Source: Nematopogon swammerdamellus
Taxonomy: Eukaryota > Arthropoda > Insecta > Lepidoptera > Adelidae
Assembly: GCA_946902875.1 (NCBI GenBank)
Contig: OX336340.1
Coordinates: forward strand, 24,195,566 to 24,259,565
DNA: 64,000 bases
Direction of reading: 5' to 3'
The position numbers and the translations under genes were made by a program. Numbering within the stretch: the first letter of the stretch is position 1; the number at the start of each line of letters is the position of its first letter. Positions 1 through 10,295 of this stretch are shown in pieces. The notes under the pieces were generated by a model. It saw nothing but the letters and a program-made list of their open reading frames with translations. It was not told where the DNA came from and did no database searches.

Positions 1-94
1 CTTTCGATTTTGGGGGTCAGTTTTGGGGGACAAGTTACAAAGCAAAAAAAACATGTTTTTTGTCAAGTGCGTCATGTGACCTATCAGTGAAAAG

Positions 95-175
95 AGCAGT
101 GAAAAGACAGACAGACGGCTTCGGCTTACTAATAGGCGTCCGTACGGAGTACGGAAACATAAAAAAAAACATTTA
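95..175 (+). repeat. Repeat-F, 3' end fragment
   Basis: It carries the GACAGACAGACGG block, the TACTAATAGG motif and the terminal CCGTACGGAGTACGG motif, all in the order seen in fuller copies at 37.6 and 52.2 kb. The upstream part of the family is missing or too diverged to follow. Confidence 0.6.
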
Positions 176-779
176 AAGTTGCAATTTCAACGAGTATAAA
201 ACCAACATTTCTGATGATCATCCCGAAGCGCGTGCCGGGTCCACAATACTTCCAGTAATACCGAAGAATGAACCGTAAGACAAGATTTAAATCCACAATG
301 CGCGCTGACGGCCTTAATACCCCAGTCCGTACATAAAATAGCAACGTTTTTCATCCGGAAGGTCGCCTGAATGCCCCAGTTTTGCCGCGACTCTATATCA
401 GGGCTTGCGGCCGAGAGCGTGGAGCCGGTACACCACTTGTTTCGATATTGTTCAGACCGGTGTATTGTTTTTACTGCACAATTGGACGTTAACCCGGCAG
501 TCCGTAATACCAGCAGTGTACAAAGTTCAGCGTTTACGTAAACAGCCGAAGCAAAACAGCGAGGGACTGGTGGGAAAACGCGGTCTGAGCGGCTTGCGGA
601 CTACGGTGTGCTTCAGATTTAGCTCTTAGCGCCGATTGCGGCTTAGTGCTTTAAGCTCCGTTTATTCTTGCAGAAGAAAAATAGTAAAAATGAGGAAAAC
701 AAGTTATGGTCGGTCTATTTTACAGATTATTGGGTGGGCGTCATATTACCAATTTGTGGGAAGACGGGATAGTTAAGAT
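176..779. other. No gene seen; low-copy DNA
   Basis: Short open frames occur on both strands but none resembles a known protein or has convincing structure. I see no repeat shared with the rest of the window. Confidence 0.5.
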
Positions 780-985
780 TAGTATAGATTTCCTCCCACC
801 GAGTCGTGCAGCAGGTGGGTCTGGCTGTTATCTCTTGCTAATTATCTTGTCCGAATACTTTGCTAAACGTGGTGGTCGATGCTGGGCTGCAATTTTTCAG
901 AGTTCTTGCAGCACAACACCGATTACTCTGCTTGCCCTGATTGTCGGGATATAGCGTGTGTGGTATGTATGTATGTAGTATAGAT
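780..985 (+). mobile_element. SINE-B, 3' two-thirds
   Basis: The segment runs from the CACCGAGTCGTGCAGCAGG motif through the CAACACCGATTACTCTGC motif to a short (GTAT)n tail, matching the 3' part of the full copy at 14.6 kb. The 5' third is absent, as expected for a 5'-truncated retroposed copy. Confidence 0.7.
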
Positions 986-1014
986 TCAGTATAGTAATAT
1001 TTTGATTTTGTTTT

Positions 1015-1450
1015 TTATTTAAACCGATATGGGTGGCGCGCCATGCCAGCAGATTTGCGGACTGTTGCTGGGCTGCTTAGCTTGTTAATGCGACGTTTGA
1101 AGACACACATGTTCAGGGGTTCGGAAAACACACTCGCCGCAAGACAATAATTCCACACCCTAGCGATAAGAGAATGAAACGATTTTGAGACAAGATGGGT
1201 TCTCAAAAGCCCAATGTCAACAACAAAAGGGTGCTGAGTTTGTCTGCGACGAGTCATGCGGAGATAGGACGGGTGGCAGGGAATAAGGGATGCTAGTGAT
1301 AGTAGTAGATCCGTGATAGTATCTGTAAAACAGACTAAGCGAACCCACAAATCGTCAGTGACTCAGAGACTCCAGACCATCTGTAAGTTTCGGGTCACCA
1401 ACAAGACGGATGGCTCGACTCTGTATCGACTCCAAGGATCGTTACCTACT
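1015..1450 (-). pseudogene. LINE-N reverse transcriptase C-terminus, decayed
   Basis: The reverse strand encodes the carboxy end of a Jockey/CR1-like non-LTR retrotransposon ORF2. Upstream (about 1370-1450) is an ESIQSRAIRLVGDP-type segment. Next comes ASLIPCHPSYLR, then HPFVVDIGLLRTHLVSKSF, a RVWNYC segment that replaces the usual K/R-x-WNxLP, and VFKRRINKLSS near the end. The two parts are not in one frame, so the copy is broken by at least one frameshift. Only about the last 140 residues remain, as expected for a 5'-truncated insertion. Family assignment rests on the order of these motifs and on resemblance to the LINE-N copies at 17.0, 40.6 and 60.3 kb. Confidence 0.7.
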
Positions 1451-1977
1451 AAAGAAAGACCTTCTACATAAAATATAATAATTATTATTTCTCTTTTTCC
1501 AACCCTATTTGCAGCAGTAAAATTTCGCTAGTATCCGCCACAAATAAAGCGGTATCACGCACCGGGGCCGCAGGACACTCGCTCACTATCGAGAGCCCTC
1601 CTCCGCTCCTCCGCTCCTCTCGCGGAGAGAGAAACAAGACACAAGTGCCCGCGAGAGGCACTCTCGCCGCTCGAGATGGCGCTTCGTACAAATATGAAAA
1701 GGACAAAACACGTACCTAAAGTGCCATCTTCCGGTCATTAATCTGTACTAAACCTTCATCAGTGCCGTTTGAGTCGGCGGGAGTTGAAAGAAAGGGGTCT
1801 TCAGCAGAAGTGAAGGGAAAAAATTTAACTTTGATACCTACTTATTATTACCAGGTATCTTCTTTGAAGCCGCCGAAAGTATGTATTTATTATTTTTTTT
1901 TTATGGAAACTGGCACGGTTGGCTACATATTATGCTATATTGTCTACATTCTATTCTATTCTTTTTTTTATAGATAG
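1451..1977. other. No gene seen; low-copy DNA
   Basis: A GC-rich patch near 1560-1680 has CTCCTCCGCTCCTCTCGCGG-like simple sequence. No coding or repeat assignment is possible by eye. Confidence 0.5.
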
Positions 1978-2395
1978 CGCGACATGTGGCGCCGAGCCAC
2001 CCTAAGGTGTCTAACGACGCCCAAGGACATTCGGTCGTATGCGGGAGTTGCGAATGCCATGCCGGCCTGACAGGTGCCTATTCACGCCCCTCTTGAAGGA
2101 CCCGAGACTGTACTTGGGGGGAAATATGTGGGCAGGGAGAGCGTTCCAGAGTTCTGGTTCTGTAGAGGAAAGATCTGCAGAACCGGTTAGTACGCGACCG
2201 AGGTAAGTCCAGCGTATGGGCATGCATACCCTGCCCGTAAGTGCGCGTGGTGCGGTGGTGGAAAGGGGACGGCGGGATCGCGTTAAACAGCTCCTCCGAG
2301 CACTCTCTATGGAATAAGCGATGGAACAAACTTAGGGAGCCGACATCCCTGCGAAGTTGCAGTGGTTCTAGATCGCGGAACACTTCGGGGTCACA
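1978..2395 (-). pseudogene. LINE-M 3' end (RT C-terminus plus 3' UTR)
   Basis: The reverse strand encodes the last ~120 residues of a Jockey/CR1-like ORF2: a DLEPLQLRRDVGSLSLF segment, CSEELFNAIPPSPF, an RTNRFCRSF motif, then LWNALPAHIFPPKYSLG and FKRGVNRHLSGRHGIRN. A frameshift between the RT and ELWN segments splits the product across two frames. The 3' UTR, read on this strand, has the family's ACACCT...TGGCGCCACATGTCGCGC ending at about 1980. Compared with the 50.9 kb copy this one has a frameshift and several substitutions. It abuts the TTAA-type MITE that begins at 2448. Confidence 0.8.
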
Positions 2396-2447
2396 ATTCT
2401 ATTCTAATTGTTCCGTTCCCTGTTTATGTCTTGTAATATTTTTTTAA

Positions 2448-2852
2448 GGCGCCTAGTAACGCCAACGACGACGTAGCGCATCGATCGTATGCACATAATG
2501 CAGCATCTTTTTCATAAGGTGTTTTTCCTCAATTGCGATCCTTCGCATTAGAACTTTGAAAAGCGTGTGATCGATAGATATAACAAATGGCGTCATTTTG
2601 CTATAAAAATTCCATTCAAATGATTATATCTTTAGTTTCTGAGATCAAGTCTTTAAATATCTCGCGGAAGAAAAAATCTACATTTGGTTTACCGTATAGT
2701 TTTTATAGAAAATGATAAAATTTTACAGCCATAAACGTGTGATCGATAGACAAAGAATTGTTTTATATTTTGCAGTAGTTTTTAGCCTTTAGTTTGGTCT
2801 AGTTATCACTGGCTACTTCTTAAAAAATCCACATGTGGCGTTACTAGGCGCC
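2448..2852. mobile_element. piggyBac-like MITE with TTAA target duplication
   Basis: The element opens with GGCGCCTAGTAACGCCA and closes with its reverse complement. TTAA directly flanks both ends (2444-2447 and 2853-2856). TTAA is the hallmark target of piggyBac transposases. The 405-bp interior has no coding frame. It contains two related subterminal motifs, CGTGTGATCGATAGA, at about 2565 and 2737. Assignment to the superfamily rests on the TTAA flanks and inverted ends only. Confidence 0.7.
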
Positions 2853-3095
2853 TTAACTAAAACTTTGACTAAAACTAATAAGTTTTGTTTTCTCTCTTTT
2901 CTAGGTAAGATTCGCGCCACTCGAAGCAGTTCTTTCCGAATGTGTAAGTACGTAAATTATTAAGGCAGCCCATATACGATCAATCAGACTGACAGTATTC
3001 TCATCAGTATCTGTTTGTGTGTCCACAGTATGTGCTGACTACTGCTCCGATATGTACTCGCAATTTAGTGAGGGGAAAATGGGAGATTCGTTTAT
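2853..3095. other. No gene seen
   Basis: AT-rich spacer with no recognisable feature. Confidence 0.4.
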
Positions 3096-3335
3096 GTTTA
3101 ACCCCCGACACAAAAAGAGGGGTGTTATAAGTTTAACGTGTGCGTTTATATGTGTACGTGTGTATGTGTGAGCCGGTGTGTACGTGTGTATGGATGTCTG
3201 TGGCATCGTAGCTCCCAAACGGATGGACCGATTTGAATGCGGTTTTTTTTTATTGGAAAGCTGGTTTGATTGGAATGGCTCTTAGCTATGTTTTTAATTG
3301 TGTTTAGTGGTTCCAGAGTTGTTGAAACATACATA
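3096..3335 (+). repeat. Repeat-J copy
   Basis: It starts with ACCCCCGACACAAAAAGAGG and GTGTTATAAGTTTAACGTG. It then has a GT-rich stretch, GGCATCGTAGCTCCCAAACGG, and a GCGGTTTTTTTTTATTGGAAAGC block. The same order occurs at 43.6 and 55.8 kb. The repeat is familiar from lepidopteran genomes, but I cannot assign a transposon class. Confidence 0.6.
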
Positions 3336-3339
3336 CAGA

Positions 3340-3598
3340 CACTGACTGTAGGCCCCTTCCCTCCTATTCTTACTTGGTGGTAGGGTTCAACCCGCCCGGG
3401 TTGGTACCACCGCACTGAATGAAACGTCGTTCCAAACGGCTATGTAAATAGTTTGTGTTTTCCGACCAGTTCAGTCTAGCCGACACGATCAAAGGGGGAA
3501 GCACTGACGTGGCACCTAGTTCACCCGGTGTTATGGGCTGACATCACGGACATTGTAGGTGATGTAGCCAACCGTGTCGGTTTCCATAAAAAAAAAAG
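3340..3598 (+). mobile_element. SINE-A, 5'-truncated
   Basis: The copy begins just after the B-box region (CTGTAGGCCCCTTCCCTCC). It runs through the conserved body (GGTACCACCGCACTGAATG, GGCTATGTAAATAG, GGTGTTATGGGCTGACATC) to CCATAAAAAAAAAA. The tRNA/5S head is missing. It lies directly downstream of a Repeat-J copy. Confidence 0.85.
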
Positions 3599-4939
3599 AC
3601 ACGTTTTATAAGAAGTACAGAGTAGAGATGAAGAAAACGCACGCTCTTGCAATTTGACTTCAGGCATCTGGTATAGGAAAACCTGCCCTTAAACTTCCCT
3701 CACGCATGTAACCCTCAGCCTTCCTCCTCCTCCTGTTGGCCCTCCCAAGACGCCCGGAGCAAAATATGTCCAAGTCATCTGATTTCCACGACGCGGCATC
3801 AAATTAGGCGTGAACCGCGCACAATGAACGCGCCTATTCAAATTCCATTAATCTGGCGGCAGAGTGCGCTAAAATGAACCTCCGTGCGCCGGCTACCGTG
3901 CCTTCTTACACCGCACCTCGTTTAAATTGACGCCGTGTTCAAACTAGTTTCCGCGTGCAGAATCTACGGCGCGACGCGACGAAGTAACGCGGCGGTGGTG
4001 CACCACCGGTTCACAAACAAATACCCGCGTCCTCCATTGTTCCGCCAATTAGAAAGGCTTACCGTGTTCCGCCGCCAGCCTGCACCCCTCAGAAGCCTTC
4101 CCTAACCCCGTCGGTGTGTGTAAAAATAACCGTTACAACATCTGTGCGGACGCGACGGATTACGGTACAGCAGGAGTTACAAGTTGAATGAAAATAGTTG
4201 ATGAATTTGAACGAGTGAGCTCGCGTGGAGCTCGACCACTGCATTTGAGTTGGCTTCCCTTTGTCCTCAGTTTATGTTGATACAGATATTCTATCATACG
4301 AAGTCCGTTCGGCCAGGCCTCACGCACTCTATGTACTTGCGCGCTCTAACTACCTACCGCCCGGCGGTCTATTTCAGTGGAAATTCATCAGCCGCGCGAA
4401 GTGTACATAGACGCTCGCCCACGCAACTGCGTGCAGCTGCAAAGCAATAGCCACTTTACACTCGATCGTTAAGGTACATTTTCGCACGCAGCGATTGGCG
4501 ACGTGAAACAGTAGGCTATTAAAGCCCGAAGGTAGGAACATTTTCTATGGAGTGATTTATCTGTTACGAAGTAACTGTTAAGCAATCTGTGGTTCGACTA
4601 TGAATGTTGTCAGGCGTGCACATGCACATTGTGTTAGTGTGCGTAACCTCGAGGTTCGCTCAGTCGCGATCGGAACGCGGTCCACGCACACAACACACAC
4701 AAGCGCGCTTATCAGTACACGTCACTACTACCACCAGAGCCAAACGGACTTCGTGAGATAGAACATCTGTAGCGAAACCGAGCTTCTATTACGATTATTG
4801 TTTGACGAAATTATGAATAATTTTAGGAATGAATAAATAGGTATTTTATAATTTAATATTTTTTTCGCTAAGTTAAATCCTTAAACTGTTTCGCCAGAAC
4901 GAATGGTATGGGTGGATAGGTAGAATGAGTCGAAGCTTT
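3599..4939. other. No gene seen; low-copy DNA, partly GC-rich
   Basis: There is no long frame, and no repeat shared with the rest of the window. The block from about 3760 to 4130 is GC-rich and lacks simple-sequence character, so it may be single-copy intronic or intergenic DNA. Confidence 0.4.
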
Positions 4940-5085
4940 CGTTTTATGGAAACTGACACGGTTGGCTACATCACCTACTACGTCCGTGATGTCAGCCCAT
5001 AACACCTTGGTGAACTAGGTGCCATTTTCAGTGCCTCCCTTCGGTCGTGCCGGCTACGCTGAACTGGACGGAAAACACGATAATT
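4940..5085 (-). mobile_element. SINE-A, 3' part
   Basis: Read on the reverse strand it covers GTTTTCCGTCCAGTTCAG to TTTCCATAAAACG. Only the 3' ~145 bp of the family remain. Confidence 0.8.
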
Positions 5086-5318
5086 TTTTGCACATTTATA
5101 GCTATACGAGTAGCTATATCATTAAAACCACTAAACTTAAAAATGAAAGAAAAATATTTTTAGAATCCTTTCAATTCTTTCAAATACCCCACACGTAGGT
5201 TTAAACTTTTTTTTATTGGTATCAAATTGCCCCACCCTTGTATCTAGTTTTCGACGAGCGATATATTGACTCGTGGATATATGTGAGCGTCATCGAGATC
5301 TATCAAGTTTATACGTTA
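5086..5318. other. No gene seen
   Basis: AT-rich spacer between a SINE-A piece and the first Helitron-G copy. Confidence 0.4.
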
Positions 5319-5540
5319 CAAGCTGTGCCCGCGGCTCCGCCCGCTCTCATATTTCACTTCACTGCTAACCTCATAAGCTATTTAGCGTGATAGTAAGTAG
5401 CCTATAGTTGATGGGAAGAATCAAGCTATCCGTAGAATTTTGTTTTATTAAAATCGGTTCAGTGGTTCTCGAGTTATAAGCGGACAGACAGACACTCAGA
5501 CAGACAGAAAGCAGACGTTGGATTTTATTATAGGTAAGGA
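5319..5540 (-). mobile_element. Helitron-G, copy 1 (non-autonomous, Helitron-like)
   Basis: On the reverse strand the repeat starts with TCCTTACCTATAATAAAA and ends with GGAGCCGCGGGCACAGCTTG followed by T. TC at the start and a GC-rich hairpin before a CTTG end resemble Helitron termini, although canonical Helitrons end CTRR. It contains the AGAACCACTGAACCGATTTT motif. A close second copy lies 311 bp downstream. Confidence 0.5.
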
Positions 5541-5629
5541 AGGACTTAGTTTTCGAGAAAACCCTCTGTAACAGACGGACGGACACCGGAGTGACCTTAT
5601 AATGGTTCCGTTTTTTCCTTTATTGTTTA

Positions 5630-5839
5630 CAAGCTGTGCCCGCGGCTCCGCCCGCTCTCATATTTCATTTCACTGCTAACCTCATAAGCTATTTAGCGTG
5701 ATAGTAAGTAGCCTATAGTTGATGGGAAGAATCAAGCTATCCGTAGAATTTTGTTTTATTAAAATCGGTTCAGTGGTTCTCGAGTTATAAGCGGACAGAC
5801 AGACAGAAAGCATACGTTGCATTTTATTATAGGTAAGGA
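5630..5839 (-). mobile_element. Helitron-G, copy 2
   Basis: This is nearly identical to copy 1, lacking a few GACA units in the simple-sequence stretch. The 5' end (reverse strand) lies after A, giving A|TC, as Helitrons require. Confidence 0.5.
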
Positions 5840-6136
5840 TTGTATAATTTCATCCATAGGTAGGCTTTCACCTAACCTACGCTTGGACATATTCGAAAAG
5901 GTACGGACATAAAAACGTAAATTCCCAAATGGAGAACCAAATCGCAGATAATCCCAATTATGTACAATCAAATCAGTAACAACGTAGTTAACGTTACTGG
6001 CGAGGGTGGACGCCGCGGCGGCGCCGCCGGCTCGCGGTCGGCTCGGGGCGGGGCGGGGGTCGGGCGGCCGACGACCCTCTGACAAATGATACGGTTGCGG
6101 ATTTGTATGTGATTATTACGTTCACTCTCATTATTG
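5840..6136. other. No gene seen; GC-rich patch
   Basis: Positions 6000-6076 are almost purely G and C (GCCGCGGCGGCGCCGCCGG-like). A motif at 5845-5895 (TAATTTCATCCATAGGTAGG) recurs near 12450. Confidence 0.4.
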
Positions 6137-6139
6137 TTA

Positions 6140-6361
6140 AGCTAGAAACTCATTGGGCCCACGTACGCTACGCACGCGTACGTGGGCGCGTCGGTCTCCA
6201 TACATTTTATATGGAAGAGTGCAGCACGCAGTGTGTCGCGTAGCGTAGGGTGGCGTGGGCGCAATGAAACTGCGTGCTGCACTCTTCCATATAAAATGTA
6301 TGGGGACCGACGCGCCCAGATTCGCGTGTGTGGCGTACGTGGGCCCAATGAGTTTCTAGCT
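6140..6361. mobile_element. MITE with ~95-bp inverted repeats and TTA target duplication
   Basis: The two arms start AGCTAGAAACTCATTGGGCC and can be matched inward for about 95 bp with a few mismatches and small indels. TTA flanks both ends (6137-6139 and 6362-6364). A 3-bp TTA duplication is typical of PIF/Harbinger elements. The 222-bp unit is mostly a foldback with no coding capacity; open frames read across it come from its palindromic structure. Confidence 0.75.
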
Positions 6362-6396
6362 TTATCCTCACGGTTCCGCAAATCCGCACACGGAAT

Positions 6397-6640
6397 ATAA
6401 AAAACCGGCCAAGTGCGAGTCAGACAAGTGAACCGCGGTTTCCGCACCACAAAATAAAAACGTCGAAAAAACACGTTTCTTGTGTTAACCCTTAATTTTT
6501 CACTTTCAATTTTTTTTATTATAATTTTTTTTTGTTATATCCGCCAAAATAAAATATATTCTGTGAAAATTTCCGGACGGACGGACAGACAGACAGACAG
6601 ATGTTATAGACTTCCGTACGGGGCACGGGAAACGGAGACA
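6397..6640 (+). repeat. Repeat-F copy
   Basis: It begins AAAAACCGGCCAAGTGCGAG and contains the TTGTTATATCCGCCAAAATA and TTCTGTGAAAATTTC motifs. It then has GGACGGACAGACAGACAGAC and ends near the CCGTACGGGGCACGG motif. It follows the TTA-flanked MITE by 35 bp. Confidence 0.8.
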
Positions 6641-6869
6641 GGATTATGAAGTGCATAGTTTGAAAGATTTTAAAGAAAATACACGAAATATCGAACATCC
6701 CCCCCCCCCCGCCCCTCCCCCCTCCTTATCTCCGAAACTACAAGGTCTAAAATTTTGAAAAAAATTGCCAATATAGGGCCACTCATAGAAAAATGTCCTG
6801 CCCTGCGCGCATGCGTCCGCCCTCGCAACCGTTATTTTGTATCAGTTTTAATCGTACCACGTCATTAGC
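6641..6869. other. No gene seen; poly-C tract
   Basis: A C-rich simple tract lies at 6700-6725. Nothing else is recognised. Confidence 0.5.
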
Positions 6870-7180
6870 TACATACATCCACACGCTGTATCCCGACAAT
6901 CAGGGTAAGCAGAGTAATCGAAGTTGTGCTGCAGGTACTCTCGCAAATTACAGCTCAACACCGACCACCACGTTTAGCAAAGTATTCGGACAAGATAACT
7001 ATCAAGCAGCAAGTTAGGTACGAAGACCCACCCACTGCACGACTCGGTGGAACGTTCCAAGGTGAGAGGTGGCTACCCGTCGCCCTTTAGCGCGGCATCT
7101 TATCCTTATCCCTTAGTCGCCTTTTACAACATGCACGGGGAGAGATGCAGTGAGGCTATGGATATCCCCAGAGGGTGGGA
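6870..7180 (-). mobile_element. SINE-B, nearly full, 5' end lost
   Basis: On the reverse strand it contains CTTTTTACGACATG-like and GGCGACTAAGGGATAAGG motifs, then the TGCAGCAGGTGG-like region and CACCGAT-like segment. It ends with CCTGATTGTCGGGATACAGC. The order matches the copy at 14.6 kb. Confidence 0.8.
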
Positions 7181-7193
7181 AGAAACGTCGACA

Positions 7194-7385
7194 AATAAAA
7201 CTATTTAAAAAAATATAAAAACTGCTTTCAAAAATGTATGAAATAAAAAAAATCGAACCCTAGAGTTGAAGGCGGTCGGTTATTTTTGCTTGCTTTACCA
7301 CCGCCTTCTACTCTAGGGTTCGATTTTTTTTATTTCATACAATTTTGAAGGCGGTTTTTATATTTTTTTAAATAGTTTTTTATTT
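7194..7385. repeat. Large foldback (arms ~85 bp, spacer ~20 bp)
   Basis: Left arm 7194-7280 and right arm 7298-7385 are reverse complements with few mismatches. Both contain TCGAACCCTAGAGT and AAATATAAAAAC-like blocks. The right arm is the start of a Repeat-I copy; the left arm looks like an inverted duplication of it. Confidence 0.75.
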
Positions 7386-7645
7386 CACAGTTTTTTTTAG
7401 TAATTTTTTGCTATTAATGTACGCGGCGGAATCGCTCGGCATTCGGCCTTGCGATTCCGCCTCGCTTTCCAATCCGATCTTTACCAAATGGAAATGAGAC
7501 CACACGGGACGCACCAGCTTTCAAATAAAAAAATAATTTTCAAAATCGCTTCACCCAGTCGAAAGTTTTGAGGTAACAAACATAAAAAAAAAATTCAGTC
7601 GAATTGAGAACCTCCTCCTTTTTTTGAAGTCGGTTAAAAAGTGAG
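7300..7645 (-). repeat. Repeat-I copy
   Basis: On the reverse strand it opens AACCGACTTCAAAAAAAGGA and AGGTTCTCAATTCGACTG. It continues with a GTTACCTCAAAACTTTCGAC block and a GATCGGATTGGAAAGCGAGG block, and ends in the AAGGCGGTGG motif. It matches 45.6-45.9 kb in the opposite orientation. It is familiar from lepidopteran genomes; class unknown. Confidence 0.65.
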
Positions 7646-8361
7646 TCGCTTTCAGTATACCGCGTAACCGAAAACATTGCTATAATTCAGTGACCCCACA
7701 CGGTATATATTAGCTACCTCATTGAATGCCCGAAATCCTGTCCGGAATGTTGGTAGCACACTGCCGGCGCGGAATGCGCATTCAGCGAACACAGCGGCTC
7801 GAATAAAGCAACACAGCTGATTACCTACATTGGCTCCGAAATGATCATTATATTGATGTGCCGAGTTTTGCTGGCGCGCTGGATTCAACATATCGAGTTT
7901 TGCTGGCGCGCTGGATTCAACATATCGAAAACTGATATTCGACAAAACAAATTCCATTGATTTCAGACATGTTCCAATTAGGCGTTCGGCGAGCGTTTTT
8001 GTGCGCGCTCCACGCTTCGTCTGGTCGCAATAGTCCATTAAAACAATATTTGAAAAATCGCTGCACATCGACTGCATGACGAATGTGTATTTTTGTGAGC
8101 AGTCGCAATGATGCAATAGAGTAACATTTATATACTGGCTTGCTAGCTCCAATGGATGAAATAAAAATAAACAGAATATTAAAATGATCGGGCTGCGATT
8201 TATTTTCCGCGTTTGTCTGTCGTCCGATTTAAGGGGCAGCAATACCAATAAATAATCTTGTTTCTCTATGCTGATTTTACTTGAAAACTCCTGTTGAAAC
8301 TTAAAGAGCTCTTATACATACACGGTGTCTCATAAATAATGGTACTTTTACGTTGGTAATC
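7646..8361. other. No supported gene; perfect 32-bp tandem duplication
   Basis: A reverse-strand frame (7652-8248) reads 198 codons but resembles nothing and has no early ATG. Positions 7863-7894 and 7895-7926 are identical 32-bp units. As 32 is not a multiple of three, the duplication shifts any frame crossing it. Confidence 0.5.
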
Positions 8362-8675
8362 GTACGGGGTACGAAAACCTATTACTAGTAGAAGTCTGTC
8401 GGTCCGTCCGTCCGTCCGTCCTTCCGTCCGTCCGTCCGTCCGTCCGTCCGTCCGATGGCTGTATCTTTGGAACCGTAATAGCCAGCCGGTTGAAATTTTC
8501 ACAGAATAATATGTGCTATTTTGGCGAATGTAACAAATAATAAAACATGGAAAAAGTTAAAAATTAAGGGGATCCCCATACAAAAAACGTGTTTTTTCAA
8601 CGTTTTTTTTTTTGTGGTGCGGAAACCTCGGTGCGCGAGTCGGACTCGCGCTTGGTCGTTTTTTTTTATTTCACT
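8362..8675 (-). repeat. Repeat-F copy with (TCCG)n expansion
   Basis: It starts with CGTACGGGGTACG and has a run of about a dozen CCGT units at 8400-8455. It then shows AACCGTAATAGCCAGCCGG, TTGAAATTTTCACAGAAT and GGGGATCCCCATAC. It ends GCGCGAGTCGGACTCGCGC and TTTTTTT. Confidence 0.8.
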
Positions 8676-9177
8676 GAAAACTTCTCCTGTATGCGGAAAC
8701 CGAAACACTTTTGACCTGTAGCAATTTTTTTTAAAAGCCAACATTTAAAATCTTTTCATCACGTCTTGCATGAAGATAGTGATTTTTAATCAAATTATTA
8801 AAACTCCCTTTTTCCACCAGAATCCAGGGCACGTAGAAAAATAAACAAATGGGTGGGGCTAGAAGACTGCGCTGGCTTATTTTCTACCGAAGAATAAGAC
8901 TTGAAACCTACATATTTATAATGATTTACATTCAAAATAAGTAAAACTACCAGCATTTCCTGTTGAAATGAATGTTGTAACCGTTGAAACATTGTGAGAT
9001 AAGTAAATCTAATAAATAATACATCTTAATGAAATCCTTATACGTCATTAATATCAAAAGAATAATATCGTCACAACCATCGTACATACAAACATCTCTT
9101 TATATTTCCCTGGAGTCTGCTGAGATGACCGAGCGCCATTTGGAACGACCAATACAAAGTCTCAACCACAGTTAGTA
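8676..9177. other. No gene seen
   Basis: AT-rich spacer with no repeat shared with the rest of the window. Confidence 0.4.
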
Positions 9178-9776
9178 CACTGAGAAAAACAAGTTGTTTT
9201 CTAAAGTTACTAAACGAAATTCGTTATCGGAAAATGGGGTCTTGTAGACTTTAAACTTGGGGTCTTCAGTAGAAAGTTATCAATATGGTACTACTGGCTA
9301 CGATTATTCGTATTTACTCGTATTTTTGTATACAACAAAACATTTTTAAAATGTGTTTTTTCTGCTGCAAAATTATGCTTAAATGAACTAAATACATATT
9401 TGTTTACATTGTAACCAATTTGATAGCTGTCACCGCTTCTTCGCTTCGCGGCAAAATATCCTGTAAACACCCTGAGGTGTGCCAGAAAATGTCAGCAAAT
9501 ACCCCATTTGAATTTATTGGGTAGTTCTCGAGTTATATATAAGCCAATATAGAAATAAAAATACTATAGCGCGTCGGTCGGTTGAACGTTACGGATTTTC
9601 ATTTTTATTTATTGGGATAATTTTATTATCAAAATTGTTGTCTGCCAACTGTTTCTATTCAGCACCGTATTCCACGTACATTCTAAATAGTCTATTTTGT
9701 CGTAGCAATTCAGTAATAGTTAATACAACTCCGGTTAAACCTTAGAATTGGTTAAACAGTTTATTTTTCTCAGTGT
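9178..9776. mobile_element. Candidate mariner-like MITE (TA flanks)
   Basis: The ends are CACTGAGAAAAA and its reverse complement, and TA lies immediately outside each end (9176-9177, 9777-9778). No transposase frame is present in the 599-bp interior. The inverted ends are only about 12 bp, so the call is moderate. Confidence 0.5.
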
Positions 9777-9921
9777 ATACAGCTACACATTCTCGTCTAT
9801 TGCGGGCACTTGTAGCTGGCCTTTGCTGCCCAATCGTCAATTTGTTCTTGGTATAGCTCGCCTGCTATTGACTCTTTCCTTCGTATACTTCCGATTCGTG
9901 GTTTTGTTTTATTAATTTTTA

Positions 9922-10215
9922 GGTTTCCGTATCCTGTACGGAAGCCTATTACTAAGCCTATGCCGTCTGTCTTTCTGTCTATCTGTCTGTTCTACTGCTA
10001 TCTTTGGAACCATCGATATCTATTTTGGAACCGTAATAGTTAGCCGGTTGAAATTTTCGCAGAATATGTGTTATGGCCGATATAACAACAAATAATAAAA
10101 AATAGAAAAACTTAAAAAAGGGGGGTTCCCATATAAGAAACGTTTTTTTTTCAATGTTTTTTTTGTGGTGCGGAAACCTCGGTGCGCGAGTCCGGCTCGC
10201 ACTTGGCCGGTTTTT
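9922..10215 (-). repeat. Repeat-F copy
   Basis: It opens TAGGTTTCCGTATCCTGTAC and has the TTTGGAACCGTAATAGTTAG and TTGAAATTTTCGCAGAATAT motifs. It ends GTGCGCGAGTCCGGCTCGCA then CTTGGCCGGTTTTTT. Confidence 0.85.
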
Positions 10216-10295
10216 TATTTTATTACTGCCGAACTGGGTGGCTGTGCTCGAGGTCGTAGCTTATTTCACTCCCGAGGAGGTGCCAATTCCTGTTC
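10216..10295 (-). mobile_element. LINE-N 3' terminal fragment
   Basis: It matches the end of the LINE-N copy at 57.5-57.7 kb: CGAACTGGGTGGCTGTGCTC and CCGAGGAGGTGCCA. It sits directly against the Repeat-F copy's T tail. Confidence 0.6.

Noticed and set aside
6182..6474. Three overlapping frames on both strands
   Set aside because: They come from the long inverted repeats of the TTA-flanked MITE.
7652..8248. 198-codon reverse-strand frame
   Set aside because: No early ATG, no recognisable domain, and it crosses a perfect 32-bp duplication that would shift the frame. I judge it fortuitous.
8400..8460. CCGT run as a stand-alone microsatellite locus
   Set aside because: It is the internal simple-sequence part of Repeat-F, present in other copies as GGAC/AGAC units.
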